This document shows positions 54,999 to 64,000 of a stretch of DNA of 64,000 nt, piece by piece (the stretch's first letter is position 1; every line of letters starts with the position of its first letter). The translations under genes and the position numbers were made by a program. Location: the NCBI GenBank assembly GCA_024195585.1, contig SWBL01000051.1:62001-126000 (forward strand). The letters run 5' to 3'. Under the pieces are notes generated by a model that worked only from the letters and a program-made list of their open reading frames with translations, ran no database searches and was not told the origin of the DNA. The stretch is from Aureobasidium sp. EXF-3400 (Eukaryota; Ascomycota; Dothideomycetes; Dothideales; Saccotheciaceae).

Positions 54999-55595
54999 GT
55001 TGTACACTTGGTAATGGTTGTCGTGAAGCAGGTGGTCACCAACTGGCAACGCTTCAATATTAAGTTTTTCCCAGAGTTGCGTTATTTCCCGCCGCATCGG
55101 CGCGCGTTCCGATGAGATTGGTCCGTGCACACGTCGTCTAAACTCGTTCGCTGAGGATCGTCAACTCCGCTCGTTGCACCTACACACATCTGACACTATA
55201 CCAAATATCGCTATAGACCCACTTGAAAAGGTTCAGAAGCAGAATCTCCAGACTATCGTTAAAGTCGTCTGAGCCAGCGCGTTGTTTGCGAGCCATAGAA
55301 TTCCCTGATTAGTTCTTGGGCTGGTTGACTGCCTCAACCTCAAGACTCTTACCACGTGGAGATGAGTAGCATGGCCTCCAACGATGGCAGCCAAGACAGT
55401 GAGTGTTCCTGCGCTTTTATAAAATAGCACTCGTCTCCGACTTTCCTCTTCCTTCACCTCTCACGAATATCTAACTTCCCTTGACATCCGTCCAACACCG
55501 TCAACACTTCCTCTGTTATCCACTCTTATCCCTACCATCCTCTATCACCCTCTGTCGTGTCGCCCTTATTAGGATACACACAAACACCACACAAG
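54999..55595. other. Shared divergent promoter (EFM7 / copper-fist factor)
   Basis: 597 bases between divergent genes. The copper-fist side is C/T rich (55430-55590). No supported gene; the frame at 55233-55457 (-) is chance. Confidence 0.5.
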
Positions 55596-57394
55596 ATGGA
55601 GAACACCCCATCAGGCACATCGAAGCGCCTCAGATCAAGAATTAACCGTCGTGCAGGCAGAAAGGACCCGTCGAAGCAAGGGCCCAAAGATCTGATTCGC
55701 GTCCGGAACCAACAAAACGACAAGGTCTACAAGTTCGCTTGGTAAGTAACACATCTTCTTTCCCTTGCTAGTTTGTTCGTTCGATCGATGGAGAAGCCTC
55801 TGCTTGAGCTATCTTACATCGTCAACGTCAATATTCGCCCCTGGTGATGACATCGATTATCTACGATGATGGCCATGCGAGCAGCTGCTCGAAAGTCATC
55901 GTGTGATACTTTTGTCGTTAGATGCGCAACGCGAGGCTTTCGGTTTGTGATACAGGTCTCTCTGTTCGCAGTAGACCTTACGAGTCGCAAGCTCACTCAC
56001 GTCTCTTCTCCATCTCGAATGCGTGCGGCTCGATGGCTAACACGCGTCACAGCGGCACTTGTATCTCGGGTCACCGAGCACCACATTGTGATCCCAAGAA
56101 ACACTTCGACAAGATTCTGTTCAGACGCCCCGACCCAGGAAGGCCTCCGAGGGACTGTGGACATGCCGTAACCCCAGGATGTGATTGCAAAGCAAGTCGC
56201 GAGCTGTGCTGTCACCTCACAAAGACACAGTGGGAGCAGTTGAAGTCAGGACTTGTTCCCGTAGCAGTAATGTACAACAGCCAGCGAGAGCTCGAGGAAG
56301 CGATGAAGAATGCAGAGCACCAAGAAGCCAGAGCGCGCGAAGCCAACATGTATGCATACCATCAAAACGCCATGCCGTACCGAGTAGCGCCGCCCAGTGT
56401 GCCTTTGGGATATCCCGATGCAATGGCGCAGTACAGTCAGTACCCATCATACCCTCCGCAACCGTCCCACCAGCTTGGCTCCTTCGGTTATCATCCCGCT
56501 TCAACAATGTTCGGGCACCCTGGATATCAGCCTCCATTTCAACCAGTCGAAGCCCATCCACCTACTCAGAACACATCGATGTCAATGAACATGCTGGCAA
56601 TGCAGCAGTACGCCATGGACATGGGCCAGCAAGAACAGATGGCCGCACAACCATCTGCAAACCCCTCGCAATCGTGTTGCTCGAGAAGCCAAGCCCAGCC
56701 GCCTGCCCAATCGTATATGGTAGCAACAACATCTCCCTTCAACCTACCTGATCCAAGTCCTAGGACACAGTTCCCGTGCCAAAGCTGTGCTTCCTTCCAG
56801 TGCACATGCGTTACCTGTCCTGAGGTCAGACAGGTCTCAAGTGGTGCCTGGCAACAAAGTTGCGGTCGTGGTGGCCATATTGATAACATGGTTTTGCCTA
56901 AGCAGGAGTACTCCTCCGTCCAAGAGTCTCAAAGTTCCTTCCAGGGTTACGAAGGTCTTCAGGGTCCTATTCAAAACTACCCGCTCATGCTGTCTGGACA
57001 ACAACATGTCCAACAGTCCACTCTTCAAGCCCCACAGCTTGCTTCTGCCGAGCAATCCATTCACACTCAAGCTGCTCTCGGTTCTATGCCTCTCGACTTC
57101 ACAGCCATGACCGACGATGAGTTCACACAGGCATTGGCCAGTCTCCAAGATGCAACGCACATGAATGCCACACAAAACATCCCCGTTGATTTCTCGAACG
57201 TCTTGACCTCCGAGCCCACGGCCTACCAACATCCTTCGCAGATCAACGGCACACAGTATCTGCACCTCCCTCCCCACATTCAGCAACACATATCCGACAA
57301 CGGCCGTATTAACGAGCTGTCTCCATCGCCAGAGGCAAGCGTCGTTAACACTGTCGATCCAAGAAACCTTCGTGTTCGTCCCCAAGAACAATAG
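55596..57394 (+). CDS. Copper-fist DNA-binding transcription factor, divergent
   Basis: Two exons, 55596-55741 and 56053-57394, give 495 residues. The 311-nt intron splits the codon of the first finger cysteine (TG|C) and is preceded by a good branch site (GCTAAC). Joined, the domain reads KVYKFACGTCISGHRAPHCD then PKKHFDKILFRRPDPGRPPR DCGH, matching the copper-fist plan (KFAC..C..GHR...C......GRP...C). It is atypical: the usual His two residues after the third Cys is absent, the GRP segment is longer, and a basic 45-residue extension precedes the finger. Next comes PGCDCKASRELCCHL. The middle is Gln/Pro/Met rich. A cysteine cluster, CQSCASFQCTCVTCPEVRQ, near residue 290 could bind Cu(I). Copper-fist factors control copper, iron or stress genes in the nucleus; the regulon here is unknown. 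Confidence 0.8.
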
Positions 57395-60300
57395 AGTGTT
57401 TGGCAGGGCTCGAGGATGATGATGGTGCAGTGACGCACAAAGGTTTTGTCTTTTCACTCCAAATGTTATTCGAGCACGGTGTTGGGGCTAGGGTTACTTT
57501 CAAAAAGCTGGCGCATCTAGATGGTGCCAGGTTGCTTTTGGTTTGTCGGATACACTGTCGTTTATCATGTTTTGGTTCAGTCTTTCTCTTTTATTTCTAC
57601 TATACCCATTCTTTCCCATACTTGAGACAGTTCGCGACTAGACGCAGTCCTTGCAGTACTTTAGACAGTCCACAAATACACACAATTCTTCCAGAACTTT
57701 AAACGGTGGACGAATACACATCGTGTAGTTGTTCACTCGGATATAACTGTATCAGAAAGCTCAAGGTCTTACGCGAAAGTGTAGCATGCCACCCGACTTG
57801 GTCCGTGATGATGGATGCACGTTGTCTGACCCATTAACGCAGGATTTTGGCTTTTCTGCCAGCACATCCCGACTTGATGACTTCGATGCTGAAAGTGGAT
57901 CAGTGATGGGTTCACCCCATACAGACGTCCCGAGCAATGTCTTGCTCGTGCACGATTGTTCATTTTGATGTCATGCAACCACTTTAAGCGATCAGCCAAA
58001 TAGGAGGCAGGTGTGAGACATTTGCGACTCGGCGTCCTTCTGTATTCATCTTCAGATTTCTTTCTCCCCAGATCTTACCTTGCACTTGCCTCAAACTCCA
58101 ACTCAGCCCTGCCCAGTGGAAGCTGCCCTCCCAGTACCCCGCCTCCATCGTACGATAGTTTACATCGCACATATCTCAGCTTGACTTGACGTACGTGCGA
58201 GAGTTGCGAGCTCAGGGTCTTTCGGCCAGTTAGACATCAACAACGGCAATTCTATAACTCTTCTCATCGCTGCCTTGCCCTGACGGAAGACCTCGATCTG
58301 TTTCGATTCAGGATGCGAGTATCTACTGCAATACCTCTTCGACTGCAGACATCGGAGTCAAACATCCTGGGATGAGGGCGACATATCACTACCTACTCGA
58401 GCCTTGCATCTAGACCTCAGCAACTACCACCTATCAGAACGTGGGCATACTATCTTGATAATTTTGAGTCCCAACTTTGTATGTCACATGTGCCCTTCGC
58501 CTTCCTGCACACGTTAACTTTTGGCGATTCAGCTTGCTTTCATCTTACACGATCGAAAAGCCTTACAATTATAACAACGAAGATAGCCACCAAAGGTCAA
58601 CAATCGCTCAATACACTTCCTGTGCCTCATACTCTTGTTGAAAAGCTCACGATATACGTTCCTCTGCTTTTTCGTTCTACCTTTCGATATCCAGACATTC
58701 TCCTCGACACTGAACTCCTGCTCTGGTAAATAATTCAGACTTTAACGTGCGTTGAAGTGTGAAGCTTTTGCTTTGCTACTACAAATCCGATAATTAAGGC
58801 AATGATCAGCTCGCCGGAAATAAGTGAACATCCACACTCATGCAAATGATTGGAACGCATTGAAAGTCAATGTCGACGTATTCCCATCTTGCTCTTTTTG
58901 CGTACCTGTCTTGCTTGGAACAGAGGGCCAAAACAGGTTCAGGGCCAGACTATGGTACTCGAATCGTCTTCTCCTGGAGTGGAGCTCAGGAGTATGACAG
59001 CACAATGTGAGGTTCTGCATACTGCAACAGACCAGCTTCTTTCCAAAAACACTTTGACTTTCTTCTCAACGATAGTTCGGCCTATACAATCGGCACCCTT
59101 GGCGGGCTGCACGCCCTTTCACATGCTTGATTAGGCTTGGGCTCCTCTTATTGAAGTCTCACGACCTGTATACTCATGTCCTTGACCAGTTCAACGGCCA
59201 GTACTTTGGGGTCTTGACTATGAACCAATCGAGATCCTCTTTTCTAGTCCCTTGGTCATTTGCAGAACCTTTTTGTCGACTGGATAGTTGACTGGTTTGA
59301 CCTTCTGGACGTTGAGTCCAAATTCAACGTGCGAAGTATGTCCATTAACTTTCATGCTACTCATCTGAGACGACGGTGTTCTTTGCTCATCAGCGGGACA
59401 CACGAGACGCATGAATCACAAGCTTGCGGCGCCGGAGATCCTACCGTAGGCGGCCTGGATGGAGCATGCCATTGAAGCGTGTTTTGACTCGTCTCGACTT
59501 TCCTCTGCTTCTCCCTTCTTTACACCTCACCTCGACCCCCTCTTGATGACCCCTCCCTGTTCTTCCCCTCTTTCTCAGGAAACTTTCCAGGTACTGAACC
59601 TTGCCATGACCTTGGTTTGCTTGTACCTATTTCGTATGCTTCTGGTAGTATAGGGCGCCAGCACATAGCGTGTGTATGCCCTACACCCACCTCTGTTTTG
59701 GGGATGATCGTTCAAAGCCCCTTTTCCTCTGATATCATCTATGTTCTCGCCACATCACTCCACAGCATGTCTGATCGACTTTCTTATCCACAAGGATGCC
59801 TTTTTGGCCGTCTTGCCTTCCATACCTTGACACGCGGATGACCGAGTTCTGTCCTTGGATCCAAAGCCTGCCGCTTATGTCTTGTCTTGCATCACCTTTA
59901 CTATACTGTTCAATCTACACACTCGGGTTGTGTATTTATGTCAGCCTCAGACTTTGTACACACACATCTTCCTACACTTACTCTCATGCATATCAATCTG
60001 GCCGTTAGTTTCATGGACACATAGTGCAGAATGGTATCATCTATTCGATGTTTCGTAACTTTCCACGTTACCTACCCACATTCCAGTGTCGATCATTGCG
60101 TTTACTCACCTGGTGTGATAAGTATATAGCTGTATGCTTTTCACAACCTTCCTGCATCAAATTCCATCTTGACCTAGGATCGGCGATGGTTTAGGTAGGT
60201 ATTGCTTCAACCAATGAAATTATCCGTATGTTCAATGTGTATGTGGAAAGTTGCAACGATAGACAGAGCCACATCTGGTTGACTAACGTTTGGATTTTCT

Positions 60301-60778
60301 CCTGATCTGTAAATGAATGTCGTTAGTCTGTCATGTACAATTATAGATTCCATGCATCTTGGACGAGATGAGAAGGGTCGTTGAGGGTACTACCCTGGCT
60401 TTCTCGAGCGCTACCACAAGCCGGCAAAGAAGGGAGAAATCCTGACCACTCTTCTCTGCAAGTGGACAGAGGCAATCTTTACCATCTTTGAGAATGCCAA
60501 GTGCAGGAAGCAATGGAATGATGGAGTGAGACAGGCATGACAATCAAGGCGTACTTTCGAGTCACTAGAAAACTTCGCGCAAGGACAAGAAAAGACAACA
60601 ACAACACTCTCGGACCGGACGGTGTTTAAGATGATCTTGAAATTCCCGTTAGCTCGCTTTGCATAAAAGAGCTCTCTTCATTTCTTTTCCTTTTTCATTA
60701 CTAGCAGATCTCTATCGTATCTTTTTCGTAGAATCCGTCATTTCCAAAGCAGCAAGACCTGCTTCAGCCAGCTACACC
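57395..60778. other. Long intergenic stretch, no supported gene
   Basis: 3.4 kb between convergent genes. Short frames (57786-57968 +, 58481-58729 +, 58850-59134 +, 59218-59412 -) lack starts in good context, domains or splice structure. The part just right of 57395 is the copper-fist 3'UTR and the part just left of 60779 is the DBP5 3'UTR. Two further short frames at 60331-60543 (-) and 60659-60850 (+) are not supported. Confidence 0.45.
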
Positions 60779-62290
60779 CTATGCTTGCTCGCCGAACATG
60801 GTCTCGGCCTCGACATCGACCTTCTTGTTGCGTCCCGACTTGATGATTGACTTGACCACACGCTCAACATTGTCCCAATCGTCAGTGTCGAGCTTGGTAG
60901 GGTTGATGGACAGCTCCTGGCAAATCTCGCGGAACATTTCCCAACTGCGCTTGTCATGGACAAGAGTCAGAGCAACACCGACTTTGCCGAAACGACCGGT
61001 ACGGCCGACACGGTGCAAGAAGGTCTCAGCATCGGGCACGTAACCGCGACCTGGAGCCGGCTTGTCAGGGATGTCGTAGTTGATGACCATGGTGACGGTT
61101 TGGACGTCAATACCACGGGCGAGGACGTTGGTTGTGATGAGGACTTTGGCGTTACCCTCGCGGAACTGATCGATGACTGCGTCACGCTCGACACCCTCGA
61201 GACCTCCGGTCAGAGTGACGACGTGGTGGCCTTCGGATGTCATGCGTTTAGAGAGCTCGTCGGCTGTCTCTCGCTTGCGGACGAAGATGATGGACGAAGC
61301 GATTGTCATAAGACCGTAGAATTTGATGAGTGCGTCGTATTTGTCGGAGTCCTGGCTGACATCGAGGTACATCTGCTTGATGCCCTTGACAGTAAGGTTA
61401 GTACGTTCAAGGGTGATTTGGTTGGCGTTGGGGGCGAAGAGAGCGGTGAAAGCAAGAACTTCCTGAGGGAAGGTAGCGGAGAACAGAACAGTCTGGACAT
61501 CCTTGGGCAAGAGCTGCTTCACACGCTTGCACTGGTCTCCGAGGCCTTGCTGATCAAGCATGTTGTCAGCCTCATCCAAGACAAGCACCTTCATACCGCG
61601 TGTGTTCAACTGTTTTCTGCGAGCCAAGTCCATGACAGTTCCAGGAGTGCCCACAACGACTTGACCGGTGACGGTTTGGCCGCGCGTTGACGGATCGGGA
61701 ACAGCCTGGTATGTGCTGAGACCTTCCATGAAACTACCCATAACTTGAACGACACCGAGGATCTGTCTGGCGAGCTCGCGCGAAGGAGCGAGAACCAAGG
61801 CTTGTGGTTGCTGTAGGTTCAAATCGACACGCGAGAGGATGTTGAGGACGAAGGCGGCCGTCTTTCCGGTACCAGATTGCGACTGGCCGATGAGGTTCTG
61901 GGGAGGGTTCTGGAGGAGCAGGGGCAGGGCGCGTTCCTGAATCTTTGAGGGTTTGGTGAAGCCAAGGGAGGAGATACCCTTCTGGAGTGACACGGGGAGG
62001 TTGAGGTCGCGGAACTCCTTGACAGAGAACAGGGGGTTGTTTGGGTCTTGTTGGAGATCGTTCAGCTTGACATTGACGTCGAACTCGGGCTCAAGCAATG
62101 CCGAGCCCATCTGGAACTCTGAGGCGCCATCTGTCTGATCTGAAGGAGCAGCTTGTTCGGGTGCTGTGGCAGGAGCAGGCTGCTGTGGCTGGGTCTGGTT
62201 GTCCATTTCTTCGCTCTCCTCAGCCCAGTCGAGCTTCTTCTCGGTGGGGAAAGTCATGCGGTCGCCGAGGGATTTTGATGCGTCGGCCAT
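60779..62290 (-). CDS. DBP5: DEAD-box ATP-dependent RNA helicase Dbp5
   Basis: Intronless, 503 residues from the ATG at 62288-62290 ([12 protein letters not shown]). The frame is open 43 codons further upstream, but that part has no family resemblance. Dbp5 remodels mRNPs at the cytoplasmic face of the nuclear pore during mRNA export, activated by Gle1-IP6, and also acts in translation termination. Motifs in order: Q motif [16 protein letters not shown], motif [14 protein letters not shown] (~135-147), Ia [10 protein letters not shown], Ib [20 protein letters not shown] (~250), [39 protein letters not shown] and [28 protein letters not shown] is the Dbp5-specific segment before motif VI. The acidic N terminus ([10 protein letters not shown]) is typical. 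Motif IVa reads [20 protein letters not shown], with GL where most orthologues have AL. Confidence 0.96.
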   Translation of the reverse strand: MADASKSLGDRMTFPTEKKLDWAEESEEMDNQTQPQQPAPATAPEQAAPSDQTDGASEFQMGSALLEPEFDVNVKLNDLQQDPNNPLFSVKEFRDLNLPVSLQKGISSLGFTKPSKIQERALPLLLQNPPQNLIGQSQSGTGKTAAFVLNILSRVDLNLQQPQALVLAPSRELARQILGVVQVMGSFMEGLSTYQAVPDPSTRGQTVTGQVVVGTPGTVMDLARRKQLNTRGMKVLVLDEADNMLDQQGLGDQCKRVKQLLPKDVQTVLFSATFPQEVLAFTALFAPNANQITLERTNLTVKGIKQMYLDVSQDSDKYDALIKFYGLMTIASSIIFVRKRETADELSKRMTSEGHHVVTLTGGLEGVERDAVIDQFREGNAKVLITTNVLARGIDVQTVTMVINYDIPDKPAPGRGYVPDAETFLHRVGRTGRFGKVGVALTLVHDKRSWEMFREICQELSINPTKLDTDDWDNVERVVKSIIKSGRNKKVDVEAETMFGEQA

Positions 62291-62861
62291 GGTTGTGATG
62301 AATGAGAGAAAAATAAGCACACGCGCGTTGTGATGAAGTGAGAAGGTGCGAAGGAAGGATGGAATGTTCTTTGGTCTAAAGGCGCAAACCGCAGCTTCAC
62401 TTTGGTGTCGGCGCAACAAATCTTGAGTGACGTTTGGCCCTGCCCAAACATCTACTAGGCCGGATCAGGTAAGATGCTTATGGGTTATCCCCGTTCCTCT
62501 TCTATCACAATATGTGCAGTCGCTTGTAGCCTTCTGGAACACTTTGTCGACACAGCCTAGCTACATTGCTACAAGTTCCTTTCACCAAACGGTGCCTCTG
62601 TGTGAGTTGAAGGGGTCAATGGCTTGCTCGAGCAGACAATGCCGGGCCGGTAGGCATGCGACTTCAGCCGGCGACGGGAGGGCTGGACCGATAGTAATAC
62701 CCCGCCTTGGCAATCAGGCACTCTCGGCCTTGGGCTCCCATCTGATTGCCCTGCCTGCGTGTCTTCTTCGAAAAGGCTACTTGCATTGTTTGTGTGTAGA
62801 AAGCCGCCCTGGCCGGCTCTACTTCTCGTCTCAACCTGCCTGTACATCTTGTCAATCCTGC
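62291..62861. other. Shared divergent promoter (DBP5 / BZZ1)
   Basis: 571 bases between divergent genes; no TATA-like box or other distinct element seen. Confidence 0.5.
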
Positions 62862-64000
62862 ATGGCCGAGATAGACATCGCGCCGCAGTTCGGCGCCGAG
62901 TTGAAGGTTGGTCGGTTGCCGATCCGTTGGATCGTGTTGAACTAACAACGGACTGACATGGTTGTATAGGATGGCTTCAAACCTGTGAATGCTTGGGTCC
63001 TGGGCGGCATCACATGGCTCGACGATATCCAGGGCTTCTACCGTGAACGAAGTGCCATTGAAAAGGAGTACAGCCAGAAACTCAGTGCCCTCGCCAAAAA
63101 GTACTTTGACAAGAAGATCCGTAAACAGAGCAGTCTAAGCGTAGGCGACACTCCGACCGTCACTCCTGGCTCTCTAGAGAGGTACAATCAATTCCCTACT
63201 TGATCCGACAGCCCTTGTGCTGACCGACACTCCGTCCAGTGCTTCTATGACCACATGGGCTACTCAACTCACCACCCTCGAGAACCGCGCTGCCGAACAC
63301 GACCGCTTCGCTACTCAATTGATATCTCACCTCGCCGATCCCATCAAGAACCTGTCTACCCGCTGCGAAGACTTGCGTAAACACCATGCCGATTATGCCG
63401 CCAAACTCGAGAAAGAGCGTGACAACACATATGCTGATCTGCGCAAGACAAAGACAAAGTACGACAGCGTCTGCCAGGATGTCGAAAAGAGCAGAAAGAA
63501 GATCGACAGTAGTTTCGATCATGGCAAGACCAAGGCACAGGCTGCCTACGTACAGATCCAGGCAGATATGCGCAACACCAAGAATACCTACTTGATTGCC
63601 ATCAACGTCACCAACAAGCAGAAAGAGCGATACTATCACGAATATATTCCCGATTTGCTGGACTCGTTACAGGACCTGTCTGAGACACGTGTAGCCAAGT
63701 TGAACACTTTGTGGCTACAGGCAGCGACCATCGAGACTCAGACCCTTTCGCGATCCACCCAGCTACTGGAAAACCTCTCAGTTGAGATTCCACGTAACAA
63801 CCCCGTTCTTGATTCCATGATGTTTGTTCGCCATAACGCTTCAAGTTGGCAAGACCCTGCCGATTTCACTTTTGAGCCTTCACCAGTATGGCTAGACGAC
63901 GATGTCATGGCCTCGGACGATTCCAGCAAGACTTTCCTTCGCAACATCATGATGAGAAGCAAGGGACAGCTGAACGAGCTGCGCAAAGAGTGCGACGCTA
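62862..64000 (+). CDS. BZZ1: F-BAR/SH3 endocytic protein Bzz1 (5' part, runs off the window)
   Basis: Exons 62862-62906, 62970-63181 and 63240 to beyond 64000; ~339 codons are visible. The start MAEIDIAPQFGAELK joins across a 63-nt intron (GTTGGT...TATAG) to DGFKPVNAWVLGGITWLDDI, the Bzz1 N terminus. The F-BAR/FCH domain follows: FYRERSAIEKEYSQKLSALA, LTTLENRAAEHDRFATQL, then a long coiled coil (HADYAAKLEKERDNTYADLR; DVEKSRKKIDSSF) and YYHEYIPDLLDSLQDL. Bzz1 binds Las17/WASP and stimulates Arp2/3 actin assembly at endocytic sites. The two SH3 domains and C1-like region expected at the C terminus are outside the window. Confidence 0.93.

Noticed and set aside
60956..61690. 244-codon plus-strand frame opposite DBP5
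   Set aside because: Antisense shadow; all DEAD-box motifs are on the minus strand.
62291..62419. 43-codon N-terminal extension of DBP5
   Set aside because: In frame but unlike DBP5 N termini; the ATG at 62290 gives the expected protein.

Overview
The window is nuclear DNA from a filamentous ascomycete (Pezizomycotina). Protein-coding genes carry short introns, mostly 45-65 nt with GTAWGT-like donors and CTAAC/CTGAC-like branch sites. They encode fungal hallmarks such as a FadA/GNA-1-type G-alpha, a copper-fist factor, Atg22, a SAT4-type rhodopsin-domain protein and INO1. Protein style suggests a Dothideomycete-like fungus, but that is an impression and not a measurement. I see 22 intact, partial or frameshifted genes plus one clear pseudogene. 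I see no rRNA, convincing tRNA, CRISPR or intact transposon.

Layout. 0-3 kb: 5' end of an NTF2-like/flavin monooxygenase (-) and a broken SAT4-family membrane protein (+). 3-24 kb: a long run of minus-strand core genes: NFX1-type RNA helicase, kinetochore subunit DSN1, C2-domain phosphatidylserine decarboxylase (PSD2), HAD phosphatase (PYP1-like), G-alpha and a LIM protein. 25-33 kb: inositol-1-phosphate synthase (+), a two-TM unknown (-), Atg22 (+) and a formate/nitrite transporter (-) with GATA sites and a TATA box upstream. 35-48 kb: a frameshifted His/Pro-rich secreted protein, a small Gln/Ser-rich protein, syntaxin SSO1, a cysteine-rich secreted protein ending in a Kex2-like site plus a decapeptide, and mannose-6-phosphate isomerase. 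50-57 kb: an orphan PD-(D/E)XK-like protein, a Gly-rich protein, EFM7 methyltransferase and a divergent copper-fist factor. 60-64 kb: DBP5 and the 5' part of the F-BAR protein BZZ1.

The core genes serve unrelated housekeeping tasks: lipid and inositol metabolism (INO1, PSD2), secretion, endocytosis and wall precursors (SSO1, BZZ1, PMI), mRNA export (DBP5), chromosome segregation (DSN1), signalling (G-alpha) and vacuolar recycling (ATG22). I see no biosynthetic cluster. Between them lie gene-poor stretches at 33-35.7, 37.9-41.1, 47.7-50.4, 51.4-53.2 and 57.4-60.8 kb. One holds a clear diverged tandem duplication whose best-conserved part differs only by transitions. Two hold minus-strand reading frames that look protein-like but are broken by stops. 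These stretches behave like small decaying accessory islands in a conserved core.

The most noteworthy items are the C-terminal peptide cassette of the cysteine-rich secreted protein, a G-alpha whose near-invariant -4 cysteine is alanine, the SAT4-family pseudogene with three lesions, the frameshift in the secreted His/Pro-rich protein, and the copper-fist factor with an atypical zinc module.
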